Shown here: positions 24,273-36,334 of the stretch, piece by piece | Layout: the number at the start of each line of letters is the position of its first letter | Position numbering within the stretch: the first letter of the stretch is position 1 | Assembly (NCBI GenBank): GCA_008692225.1 | Contig: VICG01000003.1 | Location: 1,295,501-1,359,500, forward strand | DNA: 64,000 nt | Reading direction: 5' to 3' | From: Monilinia fructicola | Lineage: Eukaryota; Ascomycota; Leotiomycetes; Helotiales; Sclerotiniaceae | The notes under the pieces: model-generated | What the model saw: the letters and a program-made list of their open reading frames with translations, nothing else | Told to the model about the DNA's origin: nothing | Databases searched by the model: none | Program-made: the position numbers and the translations under genes

Positions 24273-25866
24273 TGTGTCGTGACTGATCTCGTGATGCGTG
24301 TTTCTTTCCTTTTCTTTGCTCCCCCCTTTTCTTCTTGGATTACTTTTGAATGGTTAAGAATTGCTTTTGTATCTGATGCGTCCTACACTTTGAGTCGCTT
24401 CTTCCCAAAAGTTGAAACCGAAGTTTCTTTTGTGTGGCTGATTATATCCAATATCCAATATCCAATGTCTGATGTCTGATGTCCAATGCCCAATGCCCAA
24501 TATCCAAGATCCAATAAGCCGGGATGTATGGTATGGTATAGTATCGGATGGTATAGTATGGTATAGTATAGTATAATATAATATAATACTAAGTAGCTAC
24601 CCGATATCTATCAATGGGAAAAGCCAATAACGTGATTTGAAATATTCAAACCAATTTTCAGGTTGTCCAAAACTACCCAGACGATGGGTGATTGCTTCTT
24701 TCCCAACTTTGGAAGGTTGATTGATGGATGGATGGACGCCCAGGTGATGATGGTGATAATGATGATGATGATGATGATATTCAACTTTGACTTGAAATTT
24801 TGTCTTCTCGTTCCTTCCCAAAACAACTTTCTTTATCCTTGAAAACTAAACAATCTTTTCTTCATATCCCTCTCCTTCTCCTTCTCCTTCTCCTTTCCAA
24901 ACTTCTCATCCAAGAACAGTACTTGAGCGGAAACAAGTACAGTATAGTATTATTGTTCAATTATTCCGTCTTTCGATTTTTCACCCAGATCTTTCTTTTT
25001 CTTTCACTCCTCTCCATCCAGTACCGACCCATCTACTAGGTATCGATCTCTCTACGCTTACCTAATCCATGCGTCCATCAATCAATCAAGGAATCAACCA
25101 ATCAACCAACCAGCCCATCAACCAACCAGCCAATCCAGCCCGCTTTTCCTTACCTAAGCCACGTCTCTCAGGCCGGAAGACTTTCTATTGGTCAAGGCTA
25201 GCCATTGCACGCCAATTTCCACACTAAGCAATTAATAATAATAATAACAAGAGGGAGAGATCTCAGATATTCCCCATCCTCTATCCTCTACCTGAATAGT
25301 GATGGCGCCAGGCAAGCTTTCCTTTTCATCTTGCTCAAAATAACAAAAGTTCCATCTTCTTCATTCTATCTTTTCGACCTCTTCGATAATTTGTTCCCTA
25401 CTACATACAATACAATACAATACAGTATTGAGATATTCGCTTGACATCAATTAACGCGCATTACCACCTAGCATTATATTCTGCTTCTACTCTAGAGCAC
25501 CCTTTCGGTCAATACGGTCTCCCTCAGACCCAGCAGCATCCTGCATCAAACAGTTTGCGACAACCGTCGGACTCAAGGCCATTTGATGGTCAGTACCATC
25601 AAGAACCTAATATTCATCAACCCGCACAGATTAATTCTCATCCTTCAAACATTTACTTCGAGACAATCAATAACTTTGACATTAAAGATCCCGCAGCGGC
25701 AACTCTGAATCAATACAGACAATCTACTTTTTATCTACCTGCAGTAAACGGTTCGCAACTTCTCAAGGTTTCGCATCCCATCAGTAAACAACTGGAAAAC
25801 ATTAGATCTCAGCCGCAGCCACGACTTTTGCTAAACGCTTCTCAACTCCCATCAACTCAAAACACC
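24273..25866. other. Divergent promoter region of RPC25 and the NUFIP1-like gene, with repeats
   Basis: It contains tandem heptamers of CCAATAT/CCAATGC/TCTGATG type (about 24449-24515), degenerate GGTAT/AGTAT pentamers (about 24519-24590), GATGAT repeats (about 24745-24778) and CCTTCT repeats (about 24863-24890). An open frame continues upstream of 25867 to 25441 but lacks an ATG before 25867. Confidence 0.5.
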
Positions 25867-27846
25867 ATGGCTGGTGCACAGCAATACAACTTCCCTCCCC
25901 CTCCGCCTCCTCCTTCTGGCCCACCCGCCGTTGGGTATCCCCAACAGAACCCTCAGTATGGTTATCAACAACCTCCTCAATATCAACAGAATCGCAATAA
26001 CGGTCCTTCAAGAGGTGGTGGGCGAGGTGGTCACAATGGCCCTCATTCGCATCAAAATGGCTACAACGGACCACCACAAGGTCCTCCGCAAGAGTATAAC
26101 CCGCATAACCCAGCACCTTATTTAGGACCTCCAACCGGCTCTCAAGGCCCTGGTCATAATGGCCCCCCTAACAATTACCCCCAACAATGGCAGCAGCAAG
26201 GTCAGCATGGCCCGCCGCAACACAATCACGGTCCCCCTCAACAAGCACACCAGGCACCGCCTGCAGTTGCTCTCCCTGCCCAGAATTATCATCCAAATTA
26301 TGCTCCACAGGGATTCAATCCACCACAGCAGTATGGTCCCCAGCAACCGGCACCGTTCCAACAACCTTACGGACCACCTTCTCAGCAACCGCATCACAGT
26401 GGTCCACCCCAACAATGGCAAGGTCCACCTCAGGGACAACCTCAGTTCAACAATAACAATAGGGGTCGTGGTCGTGGTGGCTTCAATAATGGCCGTGGTG
26501 GTCATGAAGCCCCTCTAATGGGTCCTCCAATCCGCATGGGATTTGATAACGAACGCGGAGATCATATGGCTCAAGCGGGCAATGGTTTCCCTACCCCCCA
26601 ATATTCCAATCATCAGACTTCCCCTGCTCCGTTTTCTCAGCCAGCCTATCAAGCGTACCCCCCACAAAACTTCTCTAATGGAGGTCATGGAGGACAGCGT
26701 CCAACACATGACTCTCATTCATTCAACTCGAGCTCCAATCGGGGCAGAGGAAATGGGAACTTTAGAGGTAGAGGTCGCGACAATTTCCAATTTCGCGGTC
26801 GCGACAATCGTTCTTTCAATGGCAATTCACACTCCCTCTCCAATGCATTCAAAGCCTGCAGTCACAGGAGATAATGCGAAGAAGAACAAGAAGAAGCGCA
26901 GAACAAATACCCTTGGATTGACACCAAACGGTGTAGACCATGAGGATAGCGACGATGAAATTGATGATGTTGATGAAGAAGCTCGTTTGGTTACTTTGCT
27001 TGGTCCTGATACTCCACAGTATGTTCTTTTGCAGACCTAGAAGATTAGTTCTTCTTGTTCTTATTGCTAATAAAATTTAGGTTACCTGCGGATCTCAAGG
27101 CATGGCTCATTGAGCGTAAAAATCGCTTCCCTACGAAAGCTCGTAGAGAAGCTGCTGCTGAGGAGCTTCGCTTGAAACGTGAGCAAGCCCAGAATAAGAA
27201 TAACAAGTCCAAGAAAGATTCCGAAGCGAAGCTTATCAAAAAGGATGACGGGGAGACCAAGCTCGAGAAACAGCAGCGCAAGGCCGAGAAACTCAGACTG
27301 GAACTCGAGAAGGCTGAACGTAGGATCCAACAGGAGATGTCCGGTGGAAAACGCAAGCGTGAAAATGGTGACGAGGGCGATGAAGACCGTGGTCAAGGGA
27401 GTGATGATGACTCTGATTCATCCGATTCTGACTCGGGAAATTCAAAGCCGGAAGCCATGTCATCGCGCAACAATGGTTTTAACGGTCACATCGTTCACAC
27501 ACGAGCAATACCAACAAAAGCTCAGCTCCAACGTCACTGCAAGTATTATTCGACTGGTGGCACCTGCGGCAAGAAGGGCAAGTGTCGCTTCGTTCACGAC
27601 CTGGAGGTTCGTAACCAAGCTTTGAGAGAGAAGGAGTTGAACGGTGGCAAGATGACCATCGCTCAACGTCTCATTCTCAACGACACCGCCAAGGATGATT
27701 TGACCATCTTGAAGTCTATCAAGTACCTCAAGGAGAAGGGTTTGATGCCAGAATCATCCTCTGTTAGTGCACCACCAGCAGAAGAAATGGAGCCCAAACC
27801 CGAGGAAAGCGATTACGCCGATGCACCTGAATATGGAGAGGTCTAA
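25867..27846 (+). CDS. NUFIP1/Rsa1-like CCCH zinc-finger protein (one frame break)
   Basis: NUFIP1/Rsa1 proteins help assemble box C/D snoRNPs in the nucleus. The start ATG at 25867 has an ideal context (CACCATGGCT). Residues 1-320 are low-complexity Pro/Gln/Gly/Asn with RGG motifs (GRGRGGF, FRGRGRDNF). The NUFIP1-type core spans the intron 27019-27080 (62 nt): LVTLLGPDTPQ, then LPADLKAWLIERKNRFPTKA. A charged coiled-coil-like stretch (REAAAEELRLKREQAQ) follows. Near the C-terminus is a CCCH finger, CKYYSTGGTCGKKGKC...H. The RGG part and the core are out of frame by one base near 26832-26836. Removing one base gives 639 codons including the stop. Introns at 26768-26861 or 26798-26861 would also fix the frame but have poor donors and remove RGG sequence. 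Confidence 0.8.
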
Positions 27847-29373
27847 TTTCTGTTGCGAAGGACATTTATCTGGATTCAATCCATTTCGAGATGCCTTTTC
27901 AGCACCCTCTTGATATGTGTTTGGTTGTCACTTTTGCGGTACAGATTGAGAAGATCAAGGACAAGATGTTGTTTGATGAGTTTGACGTTCTCACTTTCAT
28001 CTACTTTCATCTACTGTAACCGATGACATGCGAGTACTCGTCGAAAGTCTGGTTCCCCATACTTTTATGCTCGGCAGTCTATCCCTTGCAATTCTTGCTT
28101 TATATTTCAATTTACCTGATTGGGGACGGGCTGGGGAGGCGTCGAGGAGGTTTTTTTCTTCTTCTTAAATCTGTACACTTCTACACCACTTCGAGGCCAT
28201 CACTTCGTTGATTTCACAATTTTTTTCATCTTTCATTCCCGCTGGCTTTTCCCTGTAATAGTTGCATTTCACACAGAAAAGCAAACACATTCTCCTATTA
28301 TGACCATCCCCCAACAAACTCCACAAAAAGTATGTTACTTGTCACCCTTGTGCGAGTTTCATATGCCGGCAATGGCAAGTTTGCTGAGAGTCAACCAGAC
28401 TGAATGTAGTATAGTTTCCGTGGTGATGTGGGAAGGAAAGGTGTCAGTGGGCTTCAAGTTAGTTAATTAGGCTAGAAAATCACTTCATAAAACAACCATG
28501 TTTTTTCATGATCCAATAAAGACACCGAAACTGGTAAGAGATGCCGGTCACTTCATGAATGTAATATGATCTTCTATTTATATATCATTACCTTAGAAGC
28601 TGGCTGAGAACTCTGTTGTTTGTCGTTCCATAAGCTACTTCATGGCATATACTGAGTCTTATGAATGTGTCACCTCCAAGAGAACGATTCTTCGTTTCTC
28701 TATTGCTAAGCACTTTAGCCACATCACTAGATCAGCCCAGGGCATGACGAGTCCGAAAAATCTGGATATAGGGTTGTATACAAAGTTCAAGGATCGCAAA
28801 CGGGAACAAACTCTCCCTTTGATGTATTTTCGTGCTATATCCGCTAGTGGGGTTGTTCATCTGGATTGTTTGTTTCGGAATCAAACGCTTTCCTATGTGG
28901 AGAGTTGCGTACCTTATGGTGTGCATTGTATGATCTGAAGTTCAACACCAACTGTCAACAAGGTAGAAGCCATAAAATACAAATTTATACGCCAAGATAC
29001 CCCCCGCATTACCTATGCTTAGACTTCAAAATAAAGTTTTGAACAGTTTCCCTAGGTGGGTTAGTAAGGCTATTCTGCGGTGTTTATATCCTTGATGAAT
29101 AGCCGGGTTTCCGATGTAATGAAATTCTTCAGCTCGGGGATCTTGTCTTACCTGGGCCCACGGAATGTCCTGTGATTCGTTTATTGTAACGCCAGCGTGT
29201 GCGACACAAAACGAAAACAAAAAATTGCGGGGTAGATTCTGCATATAAATATTCTATTGATTCTGTTCTGTTCTTGTCTTTTCATTTCTCAAGCTTCCTG
29301 ACCATATCATAAGACTTCTTGAATTTGCCCAAGCCAAGACAAACTATACAACGACGCATCTTGAGCACATATC
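27847..29373. other. Intergenic region without supportable gene
   Basis: It holds the 3' region of the NUFIP1-like gene and the promoter of the hydrolase gene. Short frames (for example 28642-28938) lack domains and splice partners. No repeats of note. Confidence 0.5.
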
Positions 29374-30668
29374 ATGGCTACTCCATCAAGTGAGGGCTAT
29401 AAGCCCGAATGGCTCGAGGTAATTGTCCCTTCCCCCTGGGCACAACGAGACCCCCTCAATCTCCTCCCCTCAACTACACACTAAAAGTCAATTCTCCCAG
29501 GTCGAGAAAGCTCTCGGCACCCGTCCTGTCCTCACCGGGGGCCCGGCCGAAATCAAAGAGCAATTCGACGCCTTGATTGCAGCCCTCGCTGCGCAAGCCG
29601 GACCCCCCGATAGTACCGTCCAAACTCGTGACACCTCCGCAGATGGCATCCCCGTGCGCATCTACACGCCGGCAAACGCCTCGGGCCAAACCCTTCCCCT
29701 CGGCGTGTACTACCACGGCGGCGGATATTGCGTCGGGAGCCTCGACTCCGAAGACGCCTGGTGTCGCTATATCGCCAAAAACACCCCGTGCGTCCTCGTC
29801 TCGGTCGATTACAGATTAGGTCCCACGCACAAGTTACCAGTCATGCTAGACGACTGCGTCCAGGCCTACGAATGGGTAAGTCGAACCTCATCTCTCCCCC
29901 CCTCCTCCCCCCAGACCCCACCCCCACACCCACGCACCCGCTCACCCCCCAACAGGCCTGGAAGCACGCCTCGGACCTCGGCGCCGCCCCCGCCCGCGTC
30001 TTCACGATCGGGAGCTCCGCCGGCGGCGGCCTCGCCCTCACCGTCGCCAACGATCTCATCGCCGCCGGCAAGCGCGACCTCGTCCAGGGCATCGTCGCCA
30101 TGGTTCCCGTCGCCGCGCACCCGCTGTCCGTGCCCGCCGCGTACCGCGCGCACTATCGCTCCTACGACGAGAACGCGTCGGGCGTCCCCATCATCGATCG
30201 CGCCGTGATGGATACCTTTTTTGCCGCCGTCGAGGCCGATGTGGATGATTCGAGGACTTGTGCGTTTTCCTGTTTCCTGTTTCCTGTTTCCTCTTATCTT
30301 TGATTCATTTATTATTCATATATTCATATACATATATATATATATATAGATTGGTTTGTTGCGTCATTTGTGGAGAGAGAAAGAGAGAGAGCATTTACTA
30401 ACCGATTCCCTGGGTAGTCGCAACGCTTTCTCAACACCTTGCCAAGTTCCCCCCTACGTATATTTCTACATGTGGTAAAGACCCTTTGCGAGATGATGGC
30501 AAGGTATTGGAATTGCTGTTGAAAGACAAGGGCGTCAAAACCAAAAGCGACTTTTATGATGGGTTGCCGCACTATTTTTGGGCTTTCCCTGGGATCAAAG
30601 GCGGAGAGGAGTTTTTGGCGAATGTTTGCGAGGGAGTGAAGTTCGTGCTGGGTAATTATAGTGTGTAG
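29374..30668 (+). CDS. Alpha/beta-hydrolase fold-3 esterase/lipase (HSL-like)
   Basis: Predicted cytosolic carboxylesterase of the hormone-sensitive-lipase type. Four exons: 29374-29418, 29501-29875, 29956-30259 and 30418-30668, with introns of 82, 80 and 158 nt; the last has a TACTAAC branch point. The product is 324 aa, the family's usual size. The oxyanion-hole motif [11 protein letters not shown] and the nucleophile elbow GSSAGG (Ser in GxSxG) are present, with a catalytic-Asp region near GKDPLRDDG and a His in LPHYFW. No signal peptide is seen. Exons 2 and 3 are strikingly GC-rich while exons 1 and 4 are not. It converges on CYS3, ending 266 bp from it. The substrate cannot be inferred. 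Confidence 0.88.
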
Positions 30669-30934
30669 AGTCTTGATGTTTTACATTGGGTTCACAGAGT
30701 ATTCGTAGAAATGCAAGCTAATATTGGGCCAAAAATCTGATTTTGTCTGTTTCCTTAACCCAAAGAATGAAATCCATGAGAACAAACAAGGCAAGAAATC
30801 TATGTGAATTCATTCGTCGTCTAGATATTTGTTTTCAGCAACCAAAGGTATGCCCCAACGCCAACACCCGTACACTTGCGATCGATATGCATATGCAACC
30901 CTTCAACAAAGAAAAACCAAAGCCCGCCCACGCA

Positions 30935-32188
30935 TCAAGAAGCATGATCCTGTAGGCCATTTGAAATCTTGGGCCAAACAACAGCCTTCTCCAAAGCTTG
31001 CAGAACATCTGCTTTCAAATCCTCTGCATCCTCAACTCCGCAACTGATGCGCACTAGATCATCATACACACCAATGGCCTCCCTGTGAGCTTTGGGAATG
31101 CCCGCATGAGTCATGCTGCTTGGAACCTCGACCAAACTCTCGACTCCTCCCAAGCTCTCTGCCAATGTGAAGATGTTTGTCATTTGGCAGAATTTTTCGG
31201 CTGCAGCGGACCCTCCCTTGATACGGAAGGAAAGCATACCACCTCCCATGCCATCTCTGTGTTGCTTGAGGGCGATTTTGCGGTGTGGGTGGGAGTCCAA
31301 GCCAGGGTAGTTGACGGCAATGACGTGTGGCGAACTCTCCAACGTTTTGGCTACCAATGTTGCATTCGTTGTGGCTTCGCGAGCTCGGAGATGCAGTGTC
31401 TTCAAGCCACGGTGAGCAAGCCAGCTGTCGAATGCCGAAGGTATGCAACCAATGGCATTTTGCAAGAAGCCTAATCTTTCTTTCATGGCGTCAGAATTGA
31501 AAGCGGCCACTCCCATCACTACATCAGAGTGCCCATTGATATATTTGGTGACAGAATGCACAACAATATCGGCTCCATGGTCCAATGGTTGTTGAACGTA
31601 AGGACTCATGAAAGTATTGTCAACCACCACCATTATGCCATGTTCGTGTGCTGCTGTAGCTACCGCTCTGATATCCACCAGTCGCAAGGTTGGATTACTT
31701 GGAGTCTCGATCCAGATGAGTTTCGTCTCTGGTGTAATATGATCAACCACATCCACCTCGATTTCCGGTGTAAATGTAACCTTGACACCATGGGCCTTAG
31801 CTACCTGGGTGAAATATCTGTGGGTTCCACCGTAGACATCTGATACGGAAATAACATGCGAACCGGCGGCGAGTGATTGCAAAATAGTAGCCGTCGTAGC
31901 AGATCCTGAAGAGAAAGCTAGAGCGTATTTTGCGTGTTCGAGAGCTGCGACGGCCTTCTCGAAATTGTCACGATTAGGATTGGAACTCCTGCTATATTCA
32001 TATGCGCCAACAGGTTTTCCGACGGCGGTTTGCGCAAATGTTGTAGAAAGGGAGATGGCTTCAATGACAGCACCGGTGACAGGATCATGAGGTGACCCGG
32101 CATGAACGGCTAGAGTGCCAAAGCGATGAACTGGTGAAGGAGCCCTTGGAGGAGTCTCAATAGGATGATCGAAGCTGGGGATAGTCAT
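30935..32188 (-). CDS. CYS3: Cystathionine gamma-lyase
   Basis: PLP enzyme of reverse transsulfuration: cystathionine to cysteine, 2-oxobutyrate and ammonia, in the cytosol. The intronless 417-residue frame has the Cys/Met-metabolism PLP family pattern throughout: FGTLAVHAGSPHDP, YEYSRSSNPNRDNFE, LAFSSGSATTATI, SDVYGGTHRYF, VDNTFMSPYVQQPL and the Schiff-base lysine in SVTKYINGHSD. Later LAESLGGVESLVEVPSSMTH and VRISCGVED complete the domain. Length is as in yeast Cys3 (about 394) plus a slightly longer N-terminus. Cystathionine beta-lyases and gamma-synthases share the fold, but the ESLGGVESL and GLDSHPHRKIA segments favour the gamma-lyase. Confidence 0.93.
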   Translation of the reverse strand: MTIPSFDHPIETPPRAPSPVHRFGTLAVHAGSPHDPVTGAVIEAISLSTTFAQTAVGKPVGAYEYSRSSNPNRDNFEKAVAALEHAKYALAFSSGSATTATILQSLAAGSHVISVSDVYGGTHRYFTQVAKAHGVKVTFTPEIEVDVVDHITPETKLIWIETPSNPTLRLVDIRAVATAAHEHGIMVVVDNTFMSPYVQQPLDHGADIVVHSVTKYINGHSDVVMGVAAFNSDAMKERLGFLQNAIGCIPSAFDSWLAHRGLKTLHLRAREATTNATLVAKTLESSPHVIAVNYPGLDSHPHRKIALKQHRDGMGGGMLSFRIKGGSAAAEKFCQMTNIFTLAESLGGVESLVEVPSSMTHAGIPKAHREAIGVYDDLVRISCGVEDAEDLKADVLQALEKAVVWPKISNGLQDHAS

Positions 32189-33675
32189 CGTGATGTGATG
32201 GAGGGGTATTGCGGGGTTGTAGATTGTAGATTGTAGATTGTATTTAGATAGTAGATAATAGATTGTAGGTTTTCTTATCTTGCTTTTTATTTCCCGGGTA
32301 AAGAAGTAGGTAGTTTCTCACAAGAATGAAAAATTGGCAAAAAGCTTGATACTATAAGGTCAACACCAAATATAAAAACAATCGAGGGAGAAATTTGACT
32401 TTATAGTTTTCTTTTCTTCTTCTTCGTCTTTCGCCTCTTCTTCTTCTTCCTAAGCAAATATGCAAGTGTTTCTTGGTAATGGGTCAAATTGGTAATAAGG
32501 TAAGAAGGAAGGGAAGGTCGACTTAAATGTCGTGATGAGCTAAACCTTAAATTGATACAACAAAGGCGGTAAATATAGAATTTAGATCTGAGACTAAAAG
32601 CACGCAATTTTCGTAAGGGGAGAGGAGGAGAGGGAGGGGAGGAAGGGAGGGAGAGAGAGGGAGAGAGGGAGAGAGGAGAGAGGAACTGAGGAACTGAGGA
32701 ACTGAGGAAGGATTAATGAGGAAGGAATGATGAGATGGAGATGGTATTGTATGTTGTGGAGCCAGTACCTGCCTAGGTAGGTAGGTAGGTAGGTAGCTAT
32801 AGGTAGATGAGAGATGAGAGAAGGAAAAGGAAGGAAGTAAGAAAGGAAGGAAGGAAGGAGGGAAGGAGGGAAGGTATCAATGTGATGATGGTGATGATGA
32901 TGATGATGACCTCGGCATGCTTTGATATCTATTGTTTGGCTGCTTATGTGCAGGTGCAGCTTGAAGAGGAAAGAAGATGAATCAGAGAAATACATACATA
33001 AATACAATCAATATATTACCTAGGTAGTTACTTATTTAATAAGGTTATATACTCGATACAGCATCATACCGTAATATAATATAATGGATACATACAAGTA
33101 TAATACAACACACAATACAACACAATACAACAATATCAATCTACGCAATGTCTATCACACCGGTTATGACCTAGGTATGATTCATGACAAATCGATGGTC
33201 ATACCTCGTATATAAATTCTTCGCCATTATCAATCTTTTTCAATGGATGGAATATGGTGGAACCAATGAGCTCCTTTTGAGTCATTGAGACATAAGACGT
33301 ATGGATAGATAGAATTGACACTTGCAAGTTGATTCCGGAGGTCCGTTAAGGTATGATTTATAAACACAGTACGATCTATATAAATACAGCATGTGTATGG
33401 ATATGTGTATACTAGGTATGTGTATGTGTATATATATATATATGTCAAAATCCACCTAGGTACCAAGTGGCTAATGTCAATATAATTACCTGAATAGGTA
33501 ATAACGTAACGTTAGAAGTTTCCAAGGTTGATCTTGATCTTGATCTTGATCTTGATAAAATGATAAACGATAACCTGGAACCTGGAAACAACCTTGGGAA
33601 TCATCAGAGGATGGTTTTGTGATATTGAGATCTAAATTCATCTAATGGATGGATAAATTATGATAGAGTTAAGGT
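32189..33675. other. CYS3 upstream region, rich in simple repeats
   Basis: No gene is seen. Repeats include purine-rich GGGAGA/GGAA tracts (about 32620-32700 and 32828-32875), AACTGAGG units (about 32685-32708), TAGG units (about 32776-32796), GATGAT (about 32883-32910), TACAACA-type repeats (about 33100-33130), TATG/TATA runs (about 33415-33442) and GATCTT units (about 33530-33557). Confidence 0.5.
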
Positions 33676-33684
33676 TTAAATAGA
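33676..33684 (+). repeat. Candidate target-site duplication, left copy
   Basis: TTAAATAGA, identical to 42577-42585. It stands 8 bp outside the left inverted repeat. Nine bp is the usual length for Mutator-like elements. Confidence 0.5.
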
Positions 33685-33692
33685 GAGTCGAC

Positions 33693-33719
33693 AGGTCGGA
33701 TGGACGTCCATCTGAGCTC
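33693..33719 (+). repeat. Left terminal inverted repeat (27 bp)
   Basis: Begins AGGTCGGATGG and ends CTGAGCTC; exact reverse complement of 42543-42569. Its centre GATGGACGTCCATC is itself a perfect 14-bp palindrome. Confidence 0.95.
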
Positions 33720-33899
33720 CCGTGTACTCGGAAAAACGTCGGGTGGACTAGTGGGGCGCGGCTGACCTTTTGCGAAATGGGTCCGCAACCTCTTCATAAT
33801 TTATGCAGAACGTCCGATCGTCGATCTCATTGAACAGTAGATTTGCGTGATTGAATTGATCGTACCTCTTCAATTGATTCTAATCATAGCCGTATGGAA

Positions 33900-33957
33900 A
33901 CGTTTAATAAACGTTTAATAAACGTAAACGTTTTTCAAAACGTTTCCAAAACGTTTA
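33900..33957. repeat. AAACGTTT palindrome cluster near the left end
   Basis: Five close copies of AACGTT-centred palindromes, several 11 bp apart, lie between the inverted repeat and gene A. Similar clusters fill introns of all three element genes (for example 34443-34470, 34622-34655, 35022-35110, 37505-37563, 39366-39410) and the right end (about 42293-42425). Confidence 0.9.
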
Positions 33958-34300
33958 TGCCCACCTAATTCTCAAATGTTATATGTCATCTATAAAGCAA
34001 AAAAGAGATTCGAGAATTAATTAATATTGCAAGCAACCTCAATTGAATCATTTATCTACCTTGATAATTAACGTTGTATCAATTCGAGTATTGCTTTTTT
34101 TCGTTTATATTATCTGATATTTCCCACCGAATTTTTATTCCAACTACAACTACTCTCGCTTACAACTTTTTTTTCGATCTCCCCATCAGTGCTCTATCAA
34201 TTCATTTAGAAATCACTTACTAAACGTTTTCAAAACGTTTAGAAAACGTTTACAAATCGATTTAAATTCTCACTTATAGATACTTGATTTTTTTTTCGAT

Positions 34301-35630
34301 ATGGCATCTGGACCTAATGCAACTGTGAATACTCTTGTTTATTCAACGAAGGATCAACAAGCAGACGCATATCTTCGTAGTAACCCTCGTCCCTCTGGAT
34401 GTTCTTTGTGGAAGTGTGATGAAGTAAGTGTTATTCAATCTCAAAACGTTTAATAAACGTTTATTAAACGTTTTCAAATCGCTTTTTGTAGTATATTTAT
34501 TAACATTTATTAATTATCTTAGAATGATGTTTATCAAGTGCCTGCGGGAGAAATATTTTGTCGTGCACCTTGGGGTCCACGCAATGAAATTTGTCCAAAA
34601 CTCGTATGTTATCATTGAATATAAACGTTTTCTAAACGTTTTCTAAACGTTTTCAAATCATTTAGATCAAATACAATGCTACCAACAATCTTCGTCTTCA
34701 TTTGAAGCAAAAACATTCGGATCTTTCGTTTGATAAGGGGAAAAAGGGTAGTACGAGAATGGTCAGTACTCATTATTAAATAATTTTTAAATAACTTTAG
34801 TATTGTTCTTTCTATTCGTTTTGAAAACGTTTTCTAATCGTTTTTTAAAACGTTTGCAGGAAGATCAAGCAGTCGCTCGGGAAGCATTCGCCCAATGCTA
34901 TCGTGCTCACCTTGAGTACGAGAAGTCAATTGGTGAAGTAAGACAAGAAACTGATGATAGATTGATCTCTCAAAACGTACGTGATCTCACTATTATTTTT
35001 TCAACCTTTTTGAAAGCATTTTATAAACGTTTTCTAATCATTTTTTAAACGTTTTCTAATCATTTTATAATCATTTTGAAAACGTTTTCTAAACGTTTAG
35101 AAAACGTTTTCACTTTCCAACATTTATTAATTTTATATGCAGAGTCATTTCTCTCCATCAAAGAAATTGCGAAAGAGAAAACGTGATGAACGCAATCACG
35201 AGCAAGCACGCGTTCGAGAGGAAGCAGAGCAAATTGCATCTGCTGGACCTTCTCGTGTGGTGAAAGATTGCCCTGTACGCAAGTATAAGGGAGCTATGAG
35301 AGTAAGTTTAAACGTTTTCAAAATGGTTAGAAAACGTTTAGAAAACGTTTATTAAACGTTTTCGAGATAAGTTAACTAACGTTTGCTAATTGTTTATCAA
35401 TTGTTTAGCCCAACGTAACGCGAATGCGAGCTGGCTGTGGGTTTAAACCCAATCAAAAATGTGATCATTGTGTTGCTGCTTCGCGTGATCGTTGTCCTGA
35501 TGTTAGTGCACAGGATTGGACTAACAATGGAGGTTGTATAATTCTTTTGAATTATAGGAAACCTTCAAATAGAGTCGACGATGTTGAAGATGAAGATGAA
35601 AACGATGATGAAGAGGGTAGTGTTGAATGA
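34301..35630 (+). CDS. Element accessory gene A: putative zinc-binding protein
   Basis: Function unknown. Six exons (34301-34423, 34523-34603, 34666-34761, 34860-34976, 35143-35301, 35409-35630) give an unbroken 265-aa protein; every intron is phase 0. The N-terminal part has KCDE..., EIFCRAPWG and LRLHLKQKH, a Cys/Cys...His/His spacing recalling BED or C2H2 fingers. The middle is charged and coiled-coil-like, with a basic patch (KKLRKRKRDERN). The end has a Cys cluster (CGFKPNQKCDHC...C) and an acidic tail. Exon 4 has the same length (117 nt) and a similar sequence to exon 4 of gene B. A DNA-binding role for the element is inferred from the fingers and the basic patch. Introns carry the AAACGTTT repeats. 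Confidence 0.7.
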
Positions 35631-36334
35631 GTTAGATTGGGATTTTCTTTATATTTGGGAAATATTCTTTTTGTTACTTCGAAATATTTTCAACTTGAAT
35701 CCGAAATGTTTTTTTAAACGTTTTCTAATCATTTTATAAACGTTTTCAAAACGTTTAGAAAACGTTTACACAAGCAATTTTTTCATATTAACGACCTTTA
35801 CGAATTCTTCAACTAGGTAGCATAATAATAAAAATATATGGTATTGAAAGAATTTTATTTAATAGTCATTTTGGTATGTATACAAATAAAGATCTCAGGT
35901 TAAATTCACCAATCTTATTATAAAGAAGTATTAAAAAATATTAATCAAACACTTATAAAATATCAAAACAATACTTATAGAGTACTATATAAACACTTAT
36001 ATAGCACCATACAAACACTAGAAATCATCGATCATAATATAAAAAAAAGACAAACAATATACCTACAAATTATTTAAAAAACGTTCTCTAATCATTTTCT
36101 AAACATTTCATAAACGTTTTCGAATCGTTTAATAAACGTTTTCTAAATGTTTTCTTTCTACATATCTCCTCAATCTCCATTGTTTAATTTACATTCTTCG
36201 GTCATGGATATACGTTTATCCTTTCGCTAAGATATCCACTTTATTTTTGTATTAAAACTATAGTATTTCCACATCGTGAATCGTTCATTCTCTCTTCTAA
36301 CTTTACTTTCAATCGTTTAAATCAAAAATACATT

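Noticed and set aside
25441..25866. Upstream extension of the NUFIP1-like frame
   Set aside because: Open but has no ATG; the ATG at 25867 has an excellent context and the extension is likely leader.
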